Assembly (NCBI GenBank): GCA_013334525.1
Contig: JAAXXK010000006.1
Location: 9,186-73,185 of the forward strand
Source of the DNA: Chlorobiaceae bacterium
Lineage (GTDB): Bacteria; Bacteroidota; Chlorobiia; Chlorobiales; Chlorobiaceae
Length of the DNA stretch: 64,000 nucleotides
Reading direction: 5' to 3'
Position 1 is the stretch's first letter, and each line of letters begins with the position of its first letter. Of the stretch, positions 21,041 to 31,264 are shown piece after piece. A model generated the notes under the pieces. The model was not told the DNA's origin. It saw nothing but the letters and a program-made list of their open reading frames with translations, and searched no databases. The translations under genes were made by a program, and so were the position numbers.

Positions 21041-22213
21041 ATGAATATCGGCGTTCTGACCGGCGGAGGTGATGCGCCCGGAATCAATGCGTGCATCAAG
21101 ACAATCGTGATGCACAGTGCTGAGGAGGGGTACCGGGTAACCGGCATCCGCAGGGGGTGGAACGGACTTCTCGCCCTCAACCCTGACGATCCCTCAAGCC
21201 GGGCCGAGCATATCATTGACCTTGACAGTGAAATTGTCCGCAGGATCGATCGATCTGGCGGAACGCTGCTGCACACCAGCCGCATCAACCCCGGCAACCT
21301 CCGGAAGAATGAAATACCGCAGTTCCTCCGCAACTCCACGAGCCTCATTCGTACCGGGTTGCTCCAGTCAGGAAACTTCGATCTTACCGACCATGTCCTC
21401 AAGAGTATCGAATTGCTCGAACTCGATGTCATTCTTGTCATCGGGGGGGACGACACCATCGGTTATGCCGATCATCTGTCCAGAATGGGCATAAAGGTGA
21501 TCGCAGTGCCCAAAACGATGGATAACGATGTCTACGGTTCCGATTACTGCATCGGGTTCGGTACAGCCGTTACCAGAAGCGTCCAGTACATCCACCAGCT
21601 CCGCACAAGCTCGGGTTCGCATGAGCGGATCACCATCGTTGAGCTTTTCGGGCGCAACACCGGTGAAACCTGCCTGATCAGTTCCTACCTTGCCGGCGTC
21701 GATCGCGCATTGATACCCGAAGTCCCGTTCGATCCCGAAACCCTTGCCGATTACGTAATCCAGGACAAGGCTTCAAACCCAAGCAGCTACTCCATGATAG
21801 CCATCAGTGAAGGGGCAAGGATGATCGGTAGCAAGATGATCGAATACTGTGGCCACCGCTACGACAAAAACGGTTCCCAGCCAGAAGGAATTGGTCAATT
21901 GACCAGGGAAACCCTTGCCATGCTTACCGGCCAGGATGTCATATGCCAGCCGCTTGGTTACCTCATGCGTTCCGGTATTCCTGACGCGCTGGATCTGATG
22001 GTCGGATTCAATTTCGCCCAGCTCTCCGTGGAACTGATCAAGAAAGGCACATTCGGCGTCATGGTGGCGCTTAAGCACGGCATCTATACCTGTCTGCCGA
22101 TCGAAGAGGTTTCGGGCAACAGCAAGCAGGTAGACATCAAGGAGCTATATGACGTCCGCAACTACCGCCCCAAGATGAGAAGCGTACTGGGCAAACCGAT
22201 GTTTTTGTATTAG
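21041..22213 (+). CDS. 6-phosphofructokinase family, motif pattern suggests PPi-dependent
   Basis: [71 protein letters not shown]. Confidence 0.9.
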   Translation: MNIGVLTGGGDAPGINACIKTIVMHSAEEGYRVTGIRRGWNGLLALNPDDPSSRAEHIIDLDSEIVRRIDRSGGTLLHTSRINPGNLRKNEIPQFLRNSTSLIRTGLLQSGNFDLTDHVLKSIELLELDVILVIGGDDTIGYADHLSRMGIKVIAVPKTMDNDVYGSDYCIGFGTAVTRSVQYIHQLRTSSGSHERITIVELFGRNTGETCLISSYLAGVDRALIPEVPFDPETLADYVIQDKASNPSSYSMIAISEGARMIGSKMIEYCGHRYDKNGSQPEGIGQLTRETLAMLTGQDVICQPLGYLMRSGIPDALDLMVGFNFAQLSVELIKKGTFGVMVALKHGIYTCLPIEEVSGNSKQVDIKELYDVRNYRPKMRSVLGKPMFLY

Positions 22214-22243
22214 AAAGGGACCAAAAGACCAAAAGGGGAACCT
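22214..22243 (+). repeat. Degenerate copy of the 9-bp purine-rich repeat
   Basis: AAAGGGACCAAAAGACCAAAAGGGG directly after the pfk stop codon. Confidence 0.5.
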
Positions 22244-22933
22244 GACCGGGTAAACCTTGATGTTGATTTATTTTCGGGGGCGAGTCTGTTCAGAAAAGCA
22301 GGGTCTGTTAGCTGAAGTGTGTTAACGGTTATTTTCATAATAAGACTCTTTACTCAGATTTAATGCCGTTATCTATCAACATTTAAATTTCTTAGCTCAC
22401 TTCTCTCCTTTTCGTACCTTTCTTCCCTTCCCCCTGAAAAATATTATTTCCAGCACTACGCTCCCTTATTGGCGCAGTATTCCCGGATAGTTCATAAATA
22501 CTCTGCTCATTCCACTCCTCTGCAGTATCTCCTGCATCTGAATCGCGTTCTTCAGGATCGATATTTCTTGCCCGGCAAGGGTTTGATTACCATCAAGCCC
22601 AGCGTAAGCCATTTTTGTTCACTTACGTCATTTGCTCGGGGAGTAAATGGATGGCCGTATACGTATATACGTCACGATAAAATCTTGTAAGTATCTAATA
22701 ATAAATAATATAGTCTGTTATTGGAAGACTGTTTATTTGTGTATAATTGCCTGAAATGATGATGCATATATATGTGTTCCATAGCCGTCATTCGAAATAG
22801 TCGCGAGCGTTTTGATGGTAAGATTTAAACTGAAAAAATAGCGGGTATCGGTTATCCGGGTAACTGAATAACTCCAAAGTTTCTCAGAGGTGCGTTCGAT
22901 ATTGTTCGTTAAATCGTAAAGCAAAGAATCCAG

Positions 22934-24658
22934 ATGTTTTTCATTACCCCCATCAAATTGCGGTATTCAATCATATTGGTATGCCTTTTGGTTCCATTTT
23001 TGGATTCTCCGCTTCAGGCAACTCCATCTCTTGATGCTGGTCAGATCATCCGGGAGCAACAGCCACAAAGAGAATATCCTGAAAGAATAAGCATTCCGGA
23101 GCAGGAGCGGATGCAACAAGCACCGGATTCCGGTTCCGGAGTCAAAGTTACTGTCAAGGCTTATCGTTTTACTGGCTTTGATGCTTTGGTCCAGGAGAGT
23201 GAACTCCAGAAGCTGGTGGTTGATACAGTCGGTAAAGAACTGGAGAAAGGAGGCCTGAAAGCCCAGCTTGCCAGGGTAGACTCGTTTCTGAAAGCGAAAG
23301 GGTGGTTCCTGGCTCAATCCTATATGCCGGAGCAGGATGTCACCTCAGGTATCATCGAAATCCGGCTTGCCCAGGGCTTGAGCGACGGTAATATGACATT
23401 CAATCAGAACAAGTCGGTGCGGGTGTGTTCCAGCGTGCTGTCAGCTCTTGGCAATGACGCCGTAATGTCCGGCCAGGCGATCAACGAGCGCAAGCTGGAA
23501 CGGTCGTTACTGCTGATGAACGAACTTCCCGGAGTCTCGGCCCATGCCGGGCTTGTCAAGGGAAATGCGCCGGGCACCACTGGAGTGGCTGTCGATGTGA
23601 GTGAAGGCGCCTTACTTTCGGGAGCAGTGTGGGAAGACAGCTACGGCAATTATTATACAGGCCGGTTGCGCACCTCGGCGCTGCTCAATATCAATGACCC
23701 CTCGGGCTGCGGAGACCAGCTCTCGCTGATAGGTACGGCCTCTGACGGGTTGGAACAGGCCAAAATCTCGTATACCTACCCTCTTGGCAGCAGCGGACTG
23801 AAGGGGAATCTGGTCTTCTCGCCGATGCAATACAAAATGCACAAGGAGATAAGTGCGCTTGATGTAAGTGGGCAGGGACAGTCTTTGAATGGTGGTCTGA
23901 GCTACCCTCTTGTGCGTAGCAGCCTCTCGAATGTGACGATCACAGGGGGCATTGAGCATAAATATCTTTTTGACACCAATTTTGCTGCCAAAATCAGTCA
24001 AAAAACGATCAACAGCTACACGATAGGGCTCAAGGGCGATACTTTCGACCAATTCCTGAATGGTGGTTACAACACATGGAGCGCGAGTGTCACGAGCGGT
24101 TATCTGAATGAGCGCATAGCGAACTTGAGTCTGAGCGGCAATCAGGGGGGCTATGCTCGTGCTAACCTCGGTATGGGTCGACTTCAGCGCGTAAACGGTC
24201 TGGCAAACTTGAACCTTTCATGGACAGCGCAATTTGCATCCGGGAACCTTGATTCGAGCGAAAAATTCTATCTGGGTGGCCCATTCGGAGTGAGAGCCTA
24301 TCCTATAGGAGAAGCTGCCGGGGATGCCGGTCAGCTATTTAACGTAGACTTGCGGATAAAGCTGCCGATGCCGGCAAGCTACGGTACCGTTCAACTCAGC
24401 GGGTTTTATGACGCCGGGCGGATCACCATGCACATGAAGCCCTGGCACAACTCGATCCAGACTGCTACAGATAAGAACGAATACTGGCTTCAGGGGGGCG
24501 GCGTGGATTTGACTTACATCTACAGCAATCGGTTGAGCCTGAAAGGCAGTTGGGCGCATGTTATCGGAGACAATCCGGGGCGAAACCTGTCGGGCCATAA
24601 CTCAGAAGGCAAAAGCGACAGCGATCGCTTCTGGTTATTGGGGACCCTGTTTTTCTAA
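22934..24658 (+). CDS. ShlB/FhaC/HecB family two-partner secretion transporter (TpsB)
   Basis: N-terminal signal; POTRA-like region (VKVTVKAYRFTGFDAL...GIIEIRLAQG); C-terminal barrel ending in F (WLLGTLFF); immediately upstream of a TpsA gene. Confidence 0.88.
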   Translation: MFFITPIKLRYSIILVCLLVPFLDSPLQATPSLDAGQIIREQQPQREYPERISIPEQERMQQAPDSGSGVKVTVKAYRFTGFDALVQESELQKLVVDTVGKELEKGGLKAQLARVDSFLKAKGWFLAQSYMPEQDVTSGIIEIRLAQGLSDGNMTFNQNKSVRVCSSVLSALGNDAVMSGQAINERKLERSLLLMNELPGVSAHAGLVKGNAPGTTGVAVDVSEGALLSGAVWEDSYGNYYTGRLRTSALLNINDPSGCGDQLSLIGTASDGLEQAKISYTYPLGSSGLKGNLVFSPMQYKMHKEISALDVSGQGQSLNGGLSYPLVRSSLSNVTITGGIEHKYLFDTNFAAKISQKTINSYTIGLKGDTFDQFLNGGYNTWSASVTSGYLNERIANLSLSGNQGGYARANLGMGRLQRVNGLANLNLSWTAQFASGNLDSSEKFYLGGPFGVRAYPIGEAAGDAGQLFNVDLRIKLPMPASYGTVQLSGFYDAGRITMHMKPWHNSIQTATDKNEYWLQGGGVDLTYIYSNRLSLKGSWAHVIGDNPGRNLSGHNSEGKSDSDRFWLLGTLFF

Positions 24659-24692
24659 GAGACAGAAACGATCATCACCAATAGAACAGAAC

Positions 24693-27600
24693 ATGAACAG
24701 CATATATAGTATCATCTGGTCAAAGATCAAGGAAAAATGGATCGTAGTCTCTGAAAAGGCTGGGTCCAGCGGTTGTCCGATCTTCCTGGTCGGGGCATTG
24801 AGCCTGGCGGCATTACTGTTAACCATAACACCGTCATTCGCTATCGATTCCGGCGCTTTGCCGACCGAGGGAAAGATAACCTCAGGCATCGGTACGATCG
24901 TTACCAACGGCACACAAATGACGGTTACTCAGAAAAGTGCGAAGATGATCGCCAGTTGGAGCTCGTTCAATATAGGCGAGTCGGCATCTGTTCATTTTCA
25001 GCAGCAGGATGCGGCCTCGATAGCGCTGAATCGCATTGGAGACCAGAACGCGAGCAAGATACTTGGCAACTTGAGCTCTACCGGTACCGTGTTTCTGATC
25101 AACCCGAACGGTATCATTTTTGGCAAGACGGCCAAAGTCGATGTCGGTAGCCTGGTGGCCTCAACGCTTAATCTGTCGGACAATGACTTTCTGAACGGCC
25201 GGTACCCGTTCAGCGATGGCGGCAATGCCGGCAATATTTTGAACAAGGGGGAAATAAAGGCTGGGCCAGGTGGAGTGGTGGCGCTCATTGCACCGAAAGT
25301 CAAAAACAAAGGGAGCATAACGGCCGACAATGGCAGCGTGGCGATGCTTGCAGGCAGCCAGGTCTTGGTGGACTTCAACGGAGATGGGCTGATCCGTTAC
25401 ACCATAGATCAGGGTACTGTGGACGCGCTTGTGGAGAACAAGGGGCTCATCAGGGCGGATGGTGGCCTGGTCGTGATGAGCGCCGAAGCGGCCGATGCGC
25501 TGAGCTGGGCGGTGGTAAGGAACAAGGGCGAGATCAGGGCGCAGACGCTGGAGGACAGGGGAGGTCGGATTTTGTTGCTTTCTGATATGGAGCATGGATC
25601 GACGGTAGTTGACGGACGTCTTGATGCCACAGCTCCCAAAGGTGGCGACGGCGGATTTGTGGAGACAAGTGGGGCGAATGTTAAAATCGGTGCTGCCGCG
25701 GTTGTGGATACCCGATCAACGTTGGGCAAGACAGGCAACTGGCTGATCGACCCCCGCGATTACATCATCGCAGCATCTGGAGGGGATGCCTCCGGGTCGG
25801 ATCTCGGTAACTGGCTCATCGGCTCGAACATCACCATCAGCACGGCAACAATGGGCCACTCAGGCGGCAACGGCGATATCTTTGTGAACGATAATGTGCA
25901 ATGGAGCGGTGCCAATAGCCTTACCCTGAACGCGGAGAGAAACATTTCGATCAACAGTACCATAGGCAGCACCTCTGGCGGTGGTGCGCTTGTCCTGAGA
26001 GCCGATCTGAATGGCACCTCGACGGGGACGGTAACTGTCAACTCCGGTGGCTCGATCAACAGCAGCGGGGTTGTTTCGATCTATTACAATCCGTCCGATT
26101 ACACGAATCCCACTGCATATGCAAACTCCGGCACAGGTACGCTTACGGCCTATATGCTCGTAAACGATATCGGTCCGGAATCTCCAGTATCTGGCAGCAG
26201 GGGGCTCCAGGCAGTGAATCAAAACCTGTCAGGCAATTATGCACTGGGAAAAGACATAGACGCAACAGGAACATCGTCATGGAACTCCGGTGCCGGTTTT
26301 ATGCCGATCGGGGATGATGTCAATCAATTCACCGGTATTTTCGATGGACTGGGCCACAAGATCACAGGACTTACGATCAATCGCAGCGATACGAATTACA
26401 TCGGTCTGTTTGGTTATACAGGCGGGGCTGCCAGAATCTGCAACGTCGGCCTGGATGGTGGAAATTTTTCCGGTGGCCTGTCTAACAGTTATATCGGTAG
26501 CCTGGTAGGCGAAAATGTCGGCGGCACCATTTCCAACTGTTACAGCACTGCTTCGGTTACCGGCAACCAGAATGACAGTAACGTCGGCGGTCTCGTGGGA
26601 AGTAATGATTTTGACCCTGATGATATCACTATTGTTGGTACTATTACCAACTCATACAGCACGGGCCAGGTGACTGGCCGTGGGATTAATATCAGCGTCG
26701 GTGGTCTGGCAAGTTATAATTCCGGCACCATCAGCCACTGTTACAGTTCCGGCCAGGTAGCCAGTTCCGGCGAATATAACTACATCGGCGGTCTGGTGGG
26801 GTATAATGATTTTACCATAGACAATTCCCACAGCAATGCGCAATTGGATGTCGACGGAATCGGCGACGTAGTTGGTGGTTTGGTAGGATTTAACGGTTAC
26901 ACGATCAGGGATTCCTTCAGTGCGGGTTCAGTGATGGTGTCCGACAATGGAAGTAAAAGTATGGTTGGTGGCCTGGTAGGGCTTAATAGCAACGAGATAA
27001 CCAATTCTTTCAGTACCGCTTCTGTCAGTGGCAGCAATACTGCCGATGATAAACAATTCATCGGCGGCCTGGTCGGGATGAATGATTCAGGGACCATTAA
27101 CACATCCTACAGCACTGGCCCGGTGGGCTGGAGCGGCGGATCTCATGTCTATGTCGGGGGACTGGCAGGTTATAATGACAATGGCGTCATTGAATCTTCT
27201 TATAGCACAGGCTCGGTGACTGGGAGTGGTTACAACAGCTACGTCGGCGGTCTGGCAGGATATAATGATAATATTGATTCCGGCCATATCTCCTGGTCGT
27301 ACAGCACTGGTACGGTGACTGGTATCGGCAGCGGAGCAGAAAACTGCGTCGGTGGCCTTGTGGGGCAGAATTACTACGGCACGATCACCGGATCTTACAG
27401 TGCAAGTTCAACGATTGCCGATGGCAACGGGAGTGTCAACTATGTCGGCGGCCTGGTCGGCAACAGTAGCGGCCTCATCAATTACTCATACAGTACCGGC
27501 TCGGTGTCGTGTACTGGAGACAGTAAGTACGTCGGCGGTTTGTTTGGCATCAACAGCGGCCTGATCGAATATTGTTACAGTTCCGGCCTGGTGAATGACG

Positions 27601-29924
27601 GTGTGAGCGAGAGCAATGTGGGCGGTCTGGTGGGTATGAATGCCGGCGGGACCTACAATACGTGCTACTGGGATATGGAAAGCTCCCAACAGTCAACGAG
27701 CGATGGCGGGACAGGTCTTGCCACAGCCGAAATGATGCAGTCAGGTTCATTCAACGGCTGGGACTTCTCAGCATCTACAGGTCAATGGTTCATGGTCGAA
27801 GACTGCACCCGGCCGTTTCTTCGCTCGGAGTGGAGCTCGACGATCACCAACGCGCACCAGTTACAGCTGATGAGCATGGATCCCGGTGCAAACTACAAGT
27901 TGGCGAACAACATCGATATGGGCGAACTCGCCCTCCCCTCCGGCATGTGGAAGGTCGCTGACCCAACATTGGGCATAATAGGAGGATTCGCTCCTGTCGG
28001 TGATTCTACTACACCTTTTACCGGACATTTCGACGGCCAGAGCCACACGATCACCGGGCTTACCATTAACAGCTCCTCTGACTCAGTCGGTCTTTTCGGC
28101 AGTACGGGCAACACTGCAACCATCAGCAACATCGGACTTTATGATGAGAGCATTACCGGTAACGTGGACGACAGCTACGTTGGCGGTCTTGTGGGGAGGA
28201 ATAACGGTTCCATCACCAACTCTTTCTGTACAGGATCTGTGTCTGGCACTGGATTCGGCATCTCCGTCGGTGGTGTGGCAGGGGATAATGATGGTGCCAT
28301 TTCGGATTCATACAGCAATTGCCTGGTCAGCGGCGTGTTGAGCAGCAACCAAAGCAACCTCGGTGGCCTGGTGGGATGGAATAAAATTGGTACCATTACC
28401 AACTCCTACAGCTCGGGATCTTTTGCCTACGTCGGTTTGAGCGAAGCTGGCGGAGCTTATATTGGAGGCTTGGTGGGGAGGCAAGACAGCGGCTCCATTA
28501 CCAATTGCTACTGGTACTCTGATAACTGGGATACTGAGAAGTTAGGCCCGATAAGAGGAGTAGGAATTGTAGCGAACGACGAAAGTACGGAAGGCTCACT
28601 TGTTGAGCCTGTTAAGTTAGGCATTATGGCTCTTTCACATACAGAGATGACGCAGTCGAGTTCATTCGTAGACTGGGATATCGCCAATACCGGCGGTTCG
28701 AATGCGGTCTGGCGTATTTACGATGGGTATAGCTATCCGTTATTGCGTTCGTTTCTTACACCACTTACCGTAACAGCCGACAGTGACGCCAAGACGTACG
28801 ACGGACAAGCTTATATCGGCAATTATAGCCATGCCTACTCCATTTCCGGGGCGGTAACGAATGGTGCGATCTCCTATTCGAACGACAGTCAGGGAGCAGT
28901 CGACGCAGGCACGTATGATATTAAATTAAGCGGATTGTATTCCGTCGATCAGCAAGGTTATGACATCAGTTATGTTGCCGGCACGTTGACGATCCGAAAG
29001 GCGGACTACACGAAGATCAGCGGAAACAAGAGCTATGACGGCAGTACGGGCTTCAGCGACGTGATGCTGGAGGGCGTGAACGGAGAAACATTCAAGGTAC
29101 AGACGGCCACGGCCAACAGCAAGGATGTCGCTGACGCAGACCATTTTGAGAGCACGGATGGTATGATCATCGGCAATGGCGTCTCGAAGACCTCGAACTA
29201 CAACGATCTGGACGTGACGAAGCTGACGGGGACGGACAACAGTGCTAAAATCGGCAAGGCTGAGTACACGAAGATCAGCGGAAACAAGAGCTATGACGGT
29301 AGCACGGGCTTCAGCGACGTGATGCTGGAGGGGGTGAACGGAGAAACATTCAAGGTACAGACCGCCACGGCCAACAGCAAGGATGTGTTGACGGCCAGCC
29401 ACTTCGAAAGTGTCGGCGGCACGATCAGCGGTAATGATTCCGGATCGCGGGCGGACAACTATAACCAACTGAGCCTGGGATCACTGTCGGGCAACACGGC
29501 CAGGATCACGGCAAAAGTCATCAACCTCGACGGCACTAAATACCACGATGGCAATGTCAATTTCATACCATCGAATTTCGGCGTCAACGGCCTTGTTGCC
29601 GGTGTCGGAGCCGAGACTGTACAATTGAACGGTACAGGTACCGTTCCCTCACCCGGCATTGATGCCGGGAAACAGGCACTGAGTATTGGCAATCTGACAT
29701 TGACTGCCGGCGTGAATGGAGGGTTGGGTACCAACTATACACTGACAGGCGGGACTCATTACGGAACGATCAACTATTATTTTTTCCCGAATATTCCGCC
29801 CAGAGAGCTTGATACCGATGCTGAATCAGTTATGAGACGCCGTAAGTTAGAGTCGATAAATCCGAAAAATCCGGCTGTTACAGCAGGGAATTATGCTTTA
29901 CCCAGCGGAGAAGAGTTTCTATAA
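24693..29924 (+). CDS. Filamentous-hemagglutinin-like TpsA exoprotein with GLUG and YDG/MBG-like repeats
   Basis: ESPR-like leader MNSIYSIIWSKIKEKWIVVSEKAGSSG; TPS-domain INPNGIIFGKTAKVDVGSLVASTL; many GGLVGxNxGTIxNSYSTGxV repeats; C-terminal YDG modules. ORF opens at 24558, trimmed. Confidence 0.9.
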   Translation: MNSIYSIIWSKIKEKWIVVSEKAGSSGCPIFLVGALSLAALLLTITPSFAIDSGALPTEGKITSGIGTIVTNGTQMTVTQKSAKMIASWSSFNIGESASVHFQQQDAASIALNRIGDQNASKILGNLSSTGTVFLINPNGIIFGKTAKVDVGSLVASTLNLSDNDFLNGRYPFSDGGNAGNILNKGEIKAGPGGVVALIAPKVKNKGSITADNGSVAMLAGSQVLVDFNGDGLIRYTIDQGTVDALVENKGLIRADGGLVVMSAEAADALSWAVVRNKGEIRAQTLEDRGGRILLLSDMEHGSTVVDGRLDATAPKGGDGGFVETSGANVKIGAAAVVDTRSTLGKTGNWLIDPRDYIIAASGGDASGSDLGNWLIGSNITISTATMGHSGGNGDIFVNDNVQWSGANSLTLNAERNISINSTIGSTSGGGALVLRADLNGTSTGTVTVNSGGSINSSGVVSIYYNPSDYTNPTAYANSGTGTLTAYMLVNDIGPESPVSGSRGLQAVNQNLSGNYALGKDIDATGTSSWNSGAGFMPIGDDVNQFTGIFDGLGHKITGLTINRSDTNYIGLFGYTGGAARICNVGLDGGNFSGGLSNSYIGSLVGENVGGTISNCYSTASVTGNQNDSNVGGLVGSNDFDPDDITIVGTITNSYSTGQVTGRGINISVGGLASYNSGTISHCYSSGQVASSGEYNYIGGLVGYNDFTIDNSHSNAQLDVDGIGDVVGGLVGFNGYTIRDSFSAGSVMVSDNGSKSMVGGLVGLNSNEITNSFSTASVSGSNTADDKQFIGGLVGMNDSGTINTSYSTGPVGWSGGSHVYVGGLAGYNDNGVIESSYSTGSVTGSGYNSYVGGLAGYNDNIDSGHISWSYSTGTVTGIGSGAENCVGGLVGQNYYGTITGSYSASSTIADGNGSVNYVGGLVGNSSGLINYSYSTGSVSCTGDSKYVGGLFGINSGLIEYCYSSGLVNDGVSESNVGGLVGMNAGGTYNTCYWDMESSQQSTSDGGTGLATAEMMQSGSFNGWDFSASTGQWFMVEDCTRPFLRSEWSSTITNAHQLQLMSMDPGANYKLANNIDMGELALPSGMWKVADPTLGIIGGFAPVGDSTTPFTGHFDGQSHTITGLTINSSSDSVGLFGSTGNTATISNIGLYDESITGNVDDSYVGGLVGRNNGSITNSFCTGSVSGTGFGISVGGVAGDNDGAISDSYSNCLVSGVLSSNQSNLGGLVGWNKIGTITNSYSSGSFAYVGLSEAGGAYIGGLVGRQDSGSITNCYWYSDNWDTEKLGPIRGVGIVANDESTEGSLVEPVKLGIMALSHTEMTQSSSFVDWDIANTGGSNAVWRIYDGYSYPLLRSFLTPLTVTADSDAKTYDGQAYIGNYSHAYSISGAVTNGAISYSNDSQGAVDAGTYDIKLSGLYSVDQQGYDISYVAGTLTIRKADYTKISGNKSYDGSTGFSDVMLEGVNGETFKVQTATANSKDVADADHFESTDGMIIGNGVSKTSNYNDLDVTKLTGTDNSAKIGKAEYTKISGNKSYDGSTGFSDVMLEGVNGETFKVQTATANSKDVLTASHFESVGGTISGNDSGSRADNYNQLSLGSLSGNTARITAKVINLDGTKYHDGNVNFIPSNFGVNGLVAGVGAETVQLNGTGTVPSPGIDAGKQALSIGNLTLTAGVNGGLGTNYTLTGGTHYGTINYYFFPNIPPRELDTDAESVMRRRKLESINPKNPAVTAGNYALPSGEEFL
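29007..29387 (+). repeat. Near-identical tandem intragenic duplication (258-bp period)
   Basis: 123-nt block 29007-29129 repeated at 29265-29387 with only a few substitutions; encodes YTKISGNKSYDGSTGFSDVMLEGVNGETFKVQTATANSKDV twice. Confidence 0.9.
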
Positions 29925-29982
29925 AACGTGATTATTCAATCAGAGATTGCCAAAATGTGTTATTGTTATCACGTGTAAGAAA

Positions 29983-30034
29983 ACAAACAGAAAGGCCGAC
30001 TCATAGTGACTTATGAGACGGCCTTTCTGTTTGT
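29983..30034. terminator. Long bidirectional hairpin terminator
   Basis: ACAAACAGAAAGGCCGACTCATAGTGACTTATGAGACGGCCTTTCTGTTTGT, nearly perfect inverted repeat between convergent genes. Confidence 0.8.
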
Positions 30035-30077
30035 ATGATACTTCGCATATCAGATATTTCTGTTCTCTAACTCCTGC

Positions 30078-30824
30078 TCAGCTGGAATAAGCTGTACTCT
30101 GCAGGAGCAGTTCGGCTTCCCTGAGCTGTTCGGGTGTGTTGATACCCCGTATTTCGTTGGGGTCTGCCACCTTGAAGGCGCATACTTTTTTTCCTTTTCC
30201 GAAGCAGATGCCGAAGACGTCGGTGAGGTAGTACTCCTGCTGGGCGTTTTTGTTGGTAATGCCGTTGAGCGCGGAAAAGAGTTCCCTTGAATCAAAGACA
30301 TAAACCCCTGAATTGATCTCGGTTACGGCTTTTTCCTGATCGGAGGCGTCTTTCTGCTCGACAATTCTCAGCACCTCTTCACCGCCATTGTTTCTTATGA
30401 CCCTGCCGTATCCGGTGGGGTCTTCCATTTCGGCGGTCAGAACGGTTGCGACAGCTTTACTTGAGCGGTGGAATGCCAGGAGCTCCTTCAGGGTGCGGGT
30501 AGTGAAGAGCGGTGCGTCTCCCGAGAGGATGATGACGTCGCCGTTGAAATCCTTCAGGATCGGCTCTGCCTGCATGACCGCATGGCCTGTGCCGAGTTGA
30601 GGCTGCTGTAAGGCATAGGCTACTGCAAACCGGGCGGTGGCCTGCCTCACCATTTCGGCCTGGTGTCCTATGATCAGTACGATGGTTTCAGGATCGAGCG
30701 ACCGGGATTTTTCAATGACATATTCTACCAGCGGCCTGCTGTTGGCAGGGTGCAGTACCTTCGGGAGGTCTGAATTCATACGGGTGCCTTTTCCGGCAGC
30801 CATGATAACTACTGCGAGACTCAT
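30078..30824 (-). CDS. Nucleotidyltransferase, GlmU N-terminal domain-like (no C-terminal acetyltransferase domain)
   Basis: MSLAVVIMAAGKGTRMNSDLPKVLHPANSRPLVEYVI ... GTGHAVMQAEPIL ... LSGDAPLF ... INSGVYVFDSRELF. Confidence 0.88.
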   Translation of the reverse strand: MSLAVVIMAAGKGTRMNSDLPKVLHPANSRPLVEYVIEKSRSLDPETIVLIIGHQAEMVRQATARFAVAYALQQPQLGTGHAVMQAEPILKDFNGDVIILSGDAPLFTTRTLKELLAFHRSSKAVATVLTAEMEDPTGYGRVIRNNGGEEVLRIVEQKDASDQEKAVTEINSGVYVFDSRELFSALNGITNKNAQQEYYLTDVFGICFGKGKKVCAFKVADPNEIRGINTPEQLREAELLLQSTAYSS

Positions 30825-30855
30825 GTGCGGTTCCTGTGCCTGGGATGGTTGCCGT

Positions 30856-31242
30856 TCAGCCTAAATATTCGTTTTCTTCGCCTACACGGTGGCGGCGTTT
30901 TGGATTGTTCATCCTGTCGACGATCAGGACCATCGGTTTCCACTTCCGGGCCTCTTCCTGTTCCATTTCAGTGAAGGTCATGATGATGATTTCGTCACCC
31001 GGCAGGGCACAGCGGGCAGCTGCCCCGTTGAGCTGTATTTCACGAAGTCCGTGGGTTCCTTCGATAATATAGGTCTCGAAGCGTTCGCCATTGTTGTTGT
31101 TGACTACCAGCACCTTCTCATTGGCGATCATATCGACCATGTCAAGCAGTTCCTTGTCGATGGTAATGCTTCCTTCATATTCAAGGTCTCCACTGGTAAC
31201 GATGGCGTTGTGGATCTTCGATTTAAGCATGTGCAATTTCAT
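30856..31242 (-). CDS. panD: Aspartate 1-decarboxylase
   Basis: [29 protein letters not shown] (Gly-Ser processing site) ... [20 protein letters not shown]. Confidence 0.95.
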   Translation of the reverse strand: MKLHMLKSKIHNAIVTSGDLEYEGSITIDKELLDMVDMIANEKVLVVNNNNGERFETYIIEGTHGLREIQLNGAAARCALPGDEIIIMTFTEMEQEEARKWKPMVLIVDRMNNPKRRHRVGEENEYLG

Positions 31243-31264
31243 ACTGATGGAAATAGGGTCATGG

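Noticed and set aside
22657-22672. Overlapping palindromes CGTATACG / CGTATATACG upstream of tpsB
   Set aside because: Short alternating AT-rich sequence, likely by chance; no second copy seen.
22469-22690. 73-aa ORF in the AT-rich leader upstream of tpsB
   Set aside because: No recognisable domain, no convincing ribosome-binding context; treated as noncoding.
26440-28520. Possible CRISPR or satellite DNA
   Set aside because: Periodicity is at the protein level (GLUG motifs) within one open reading frame.
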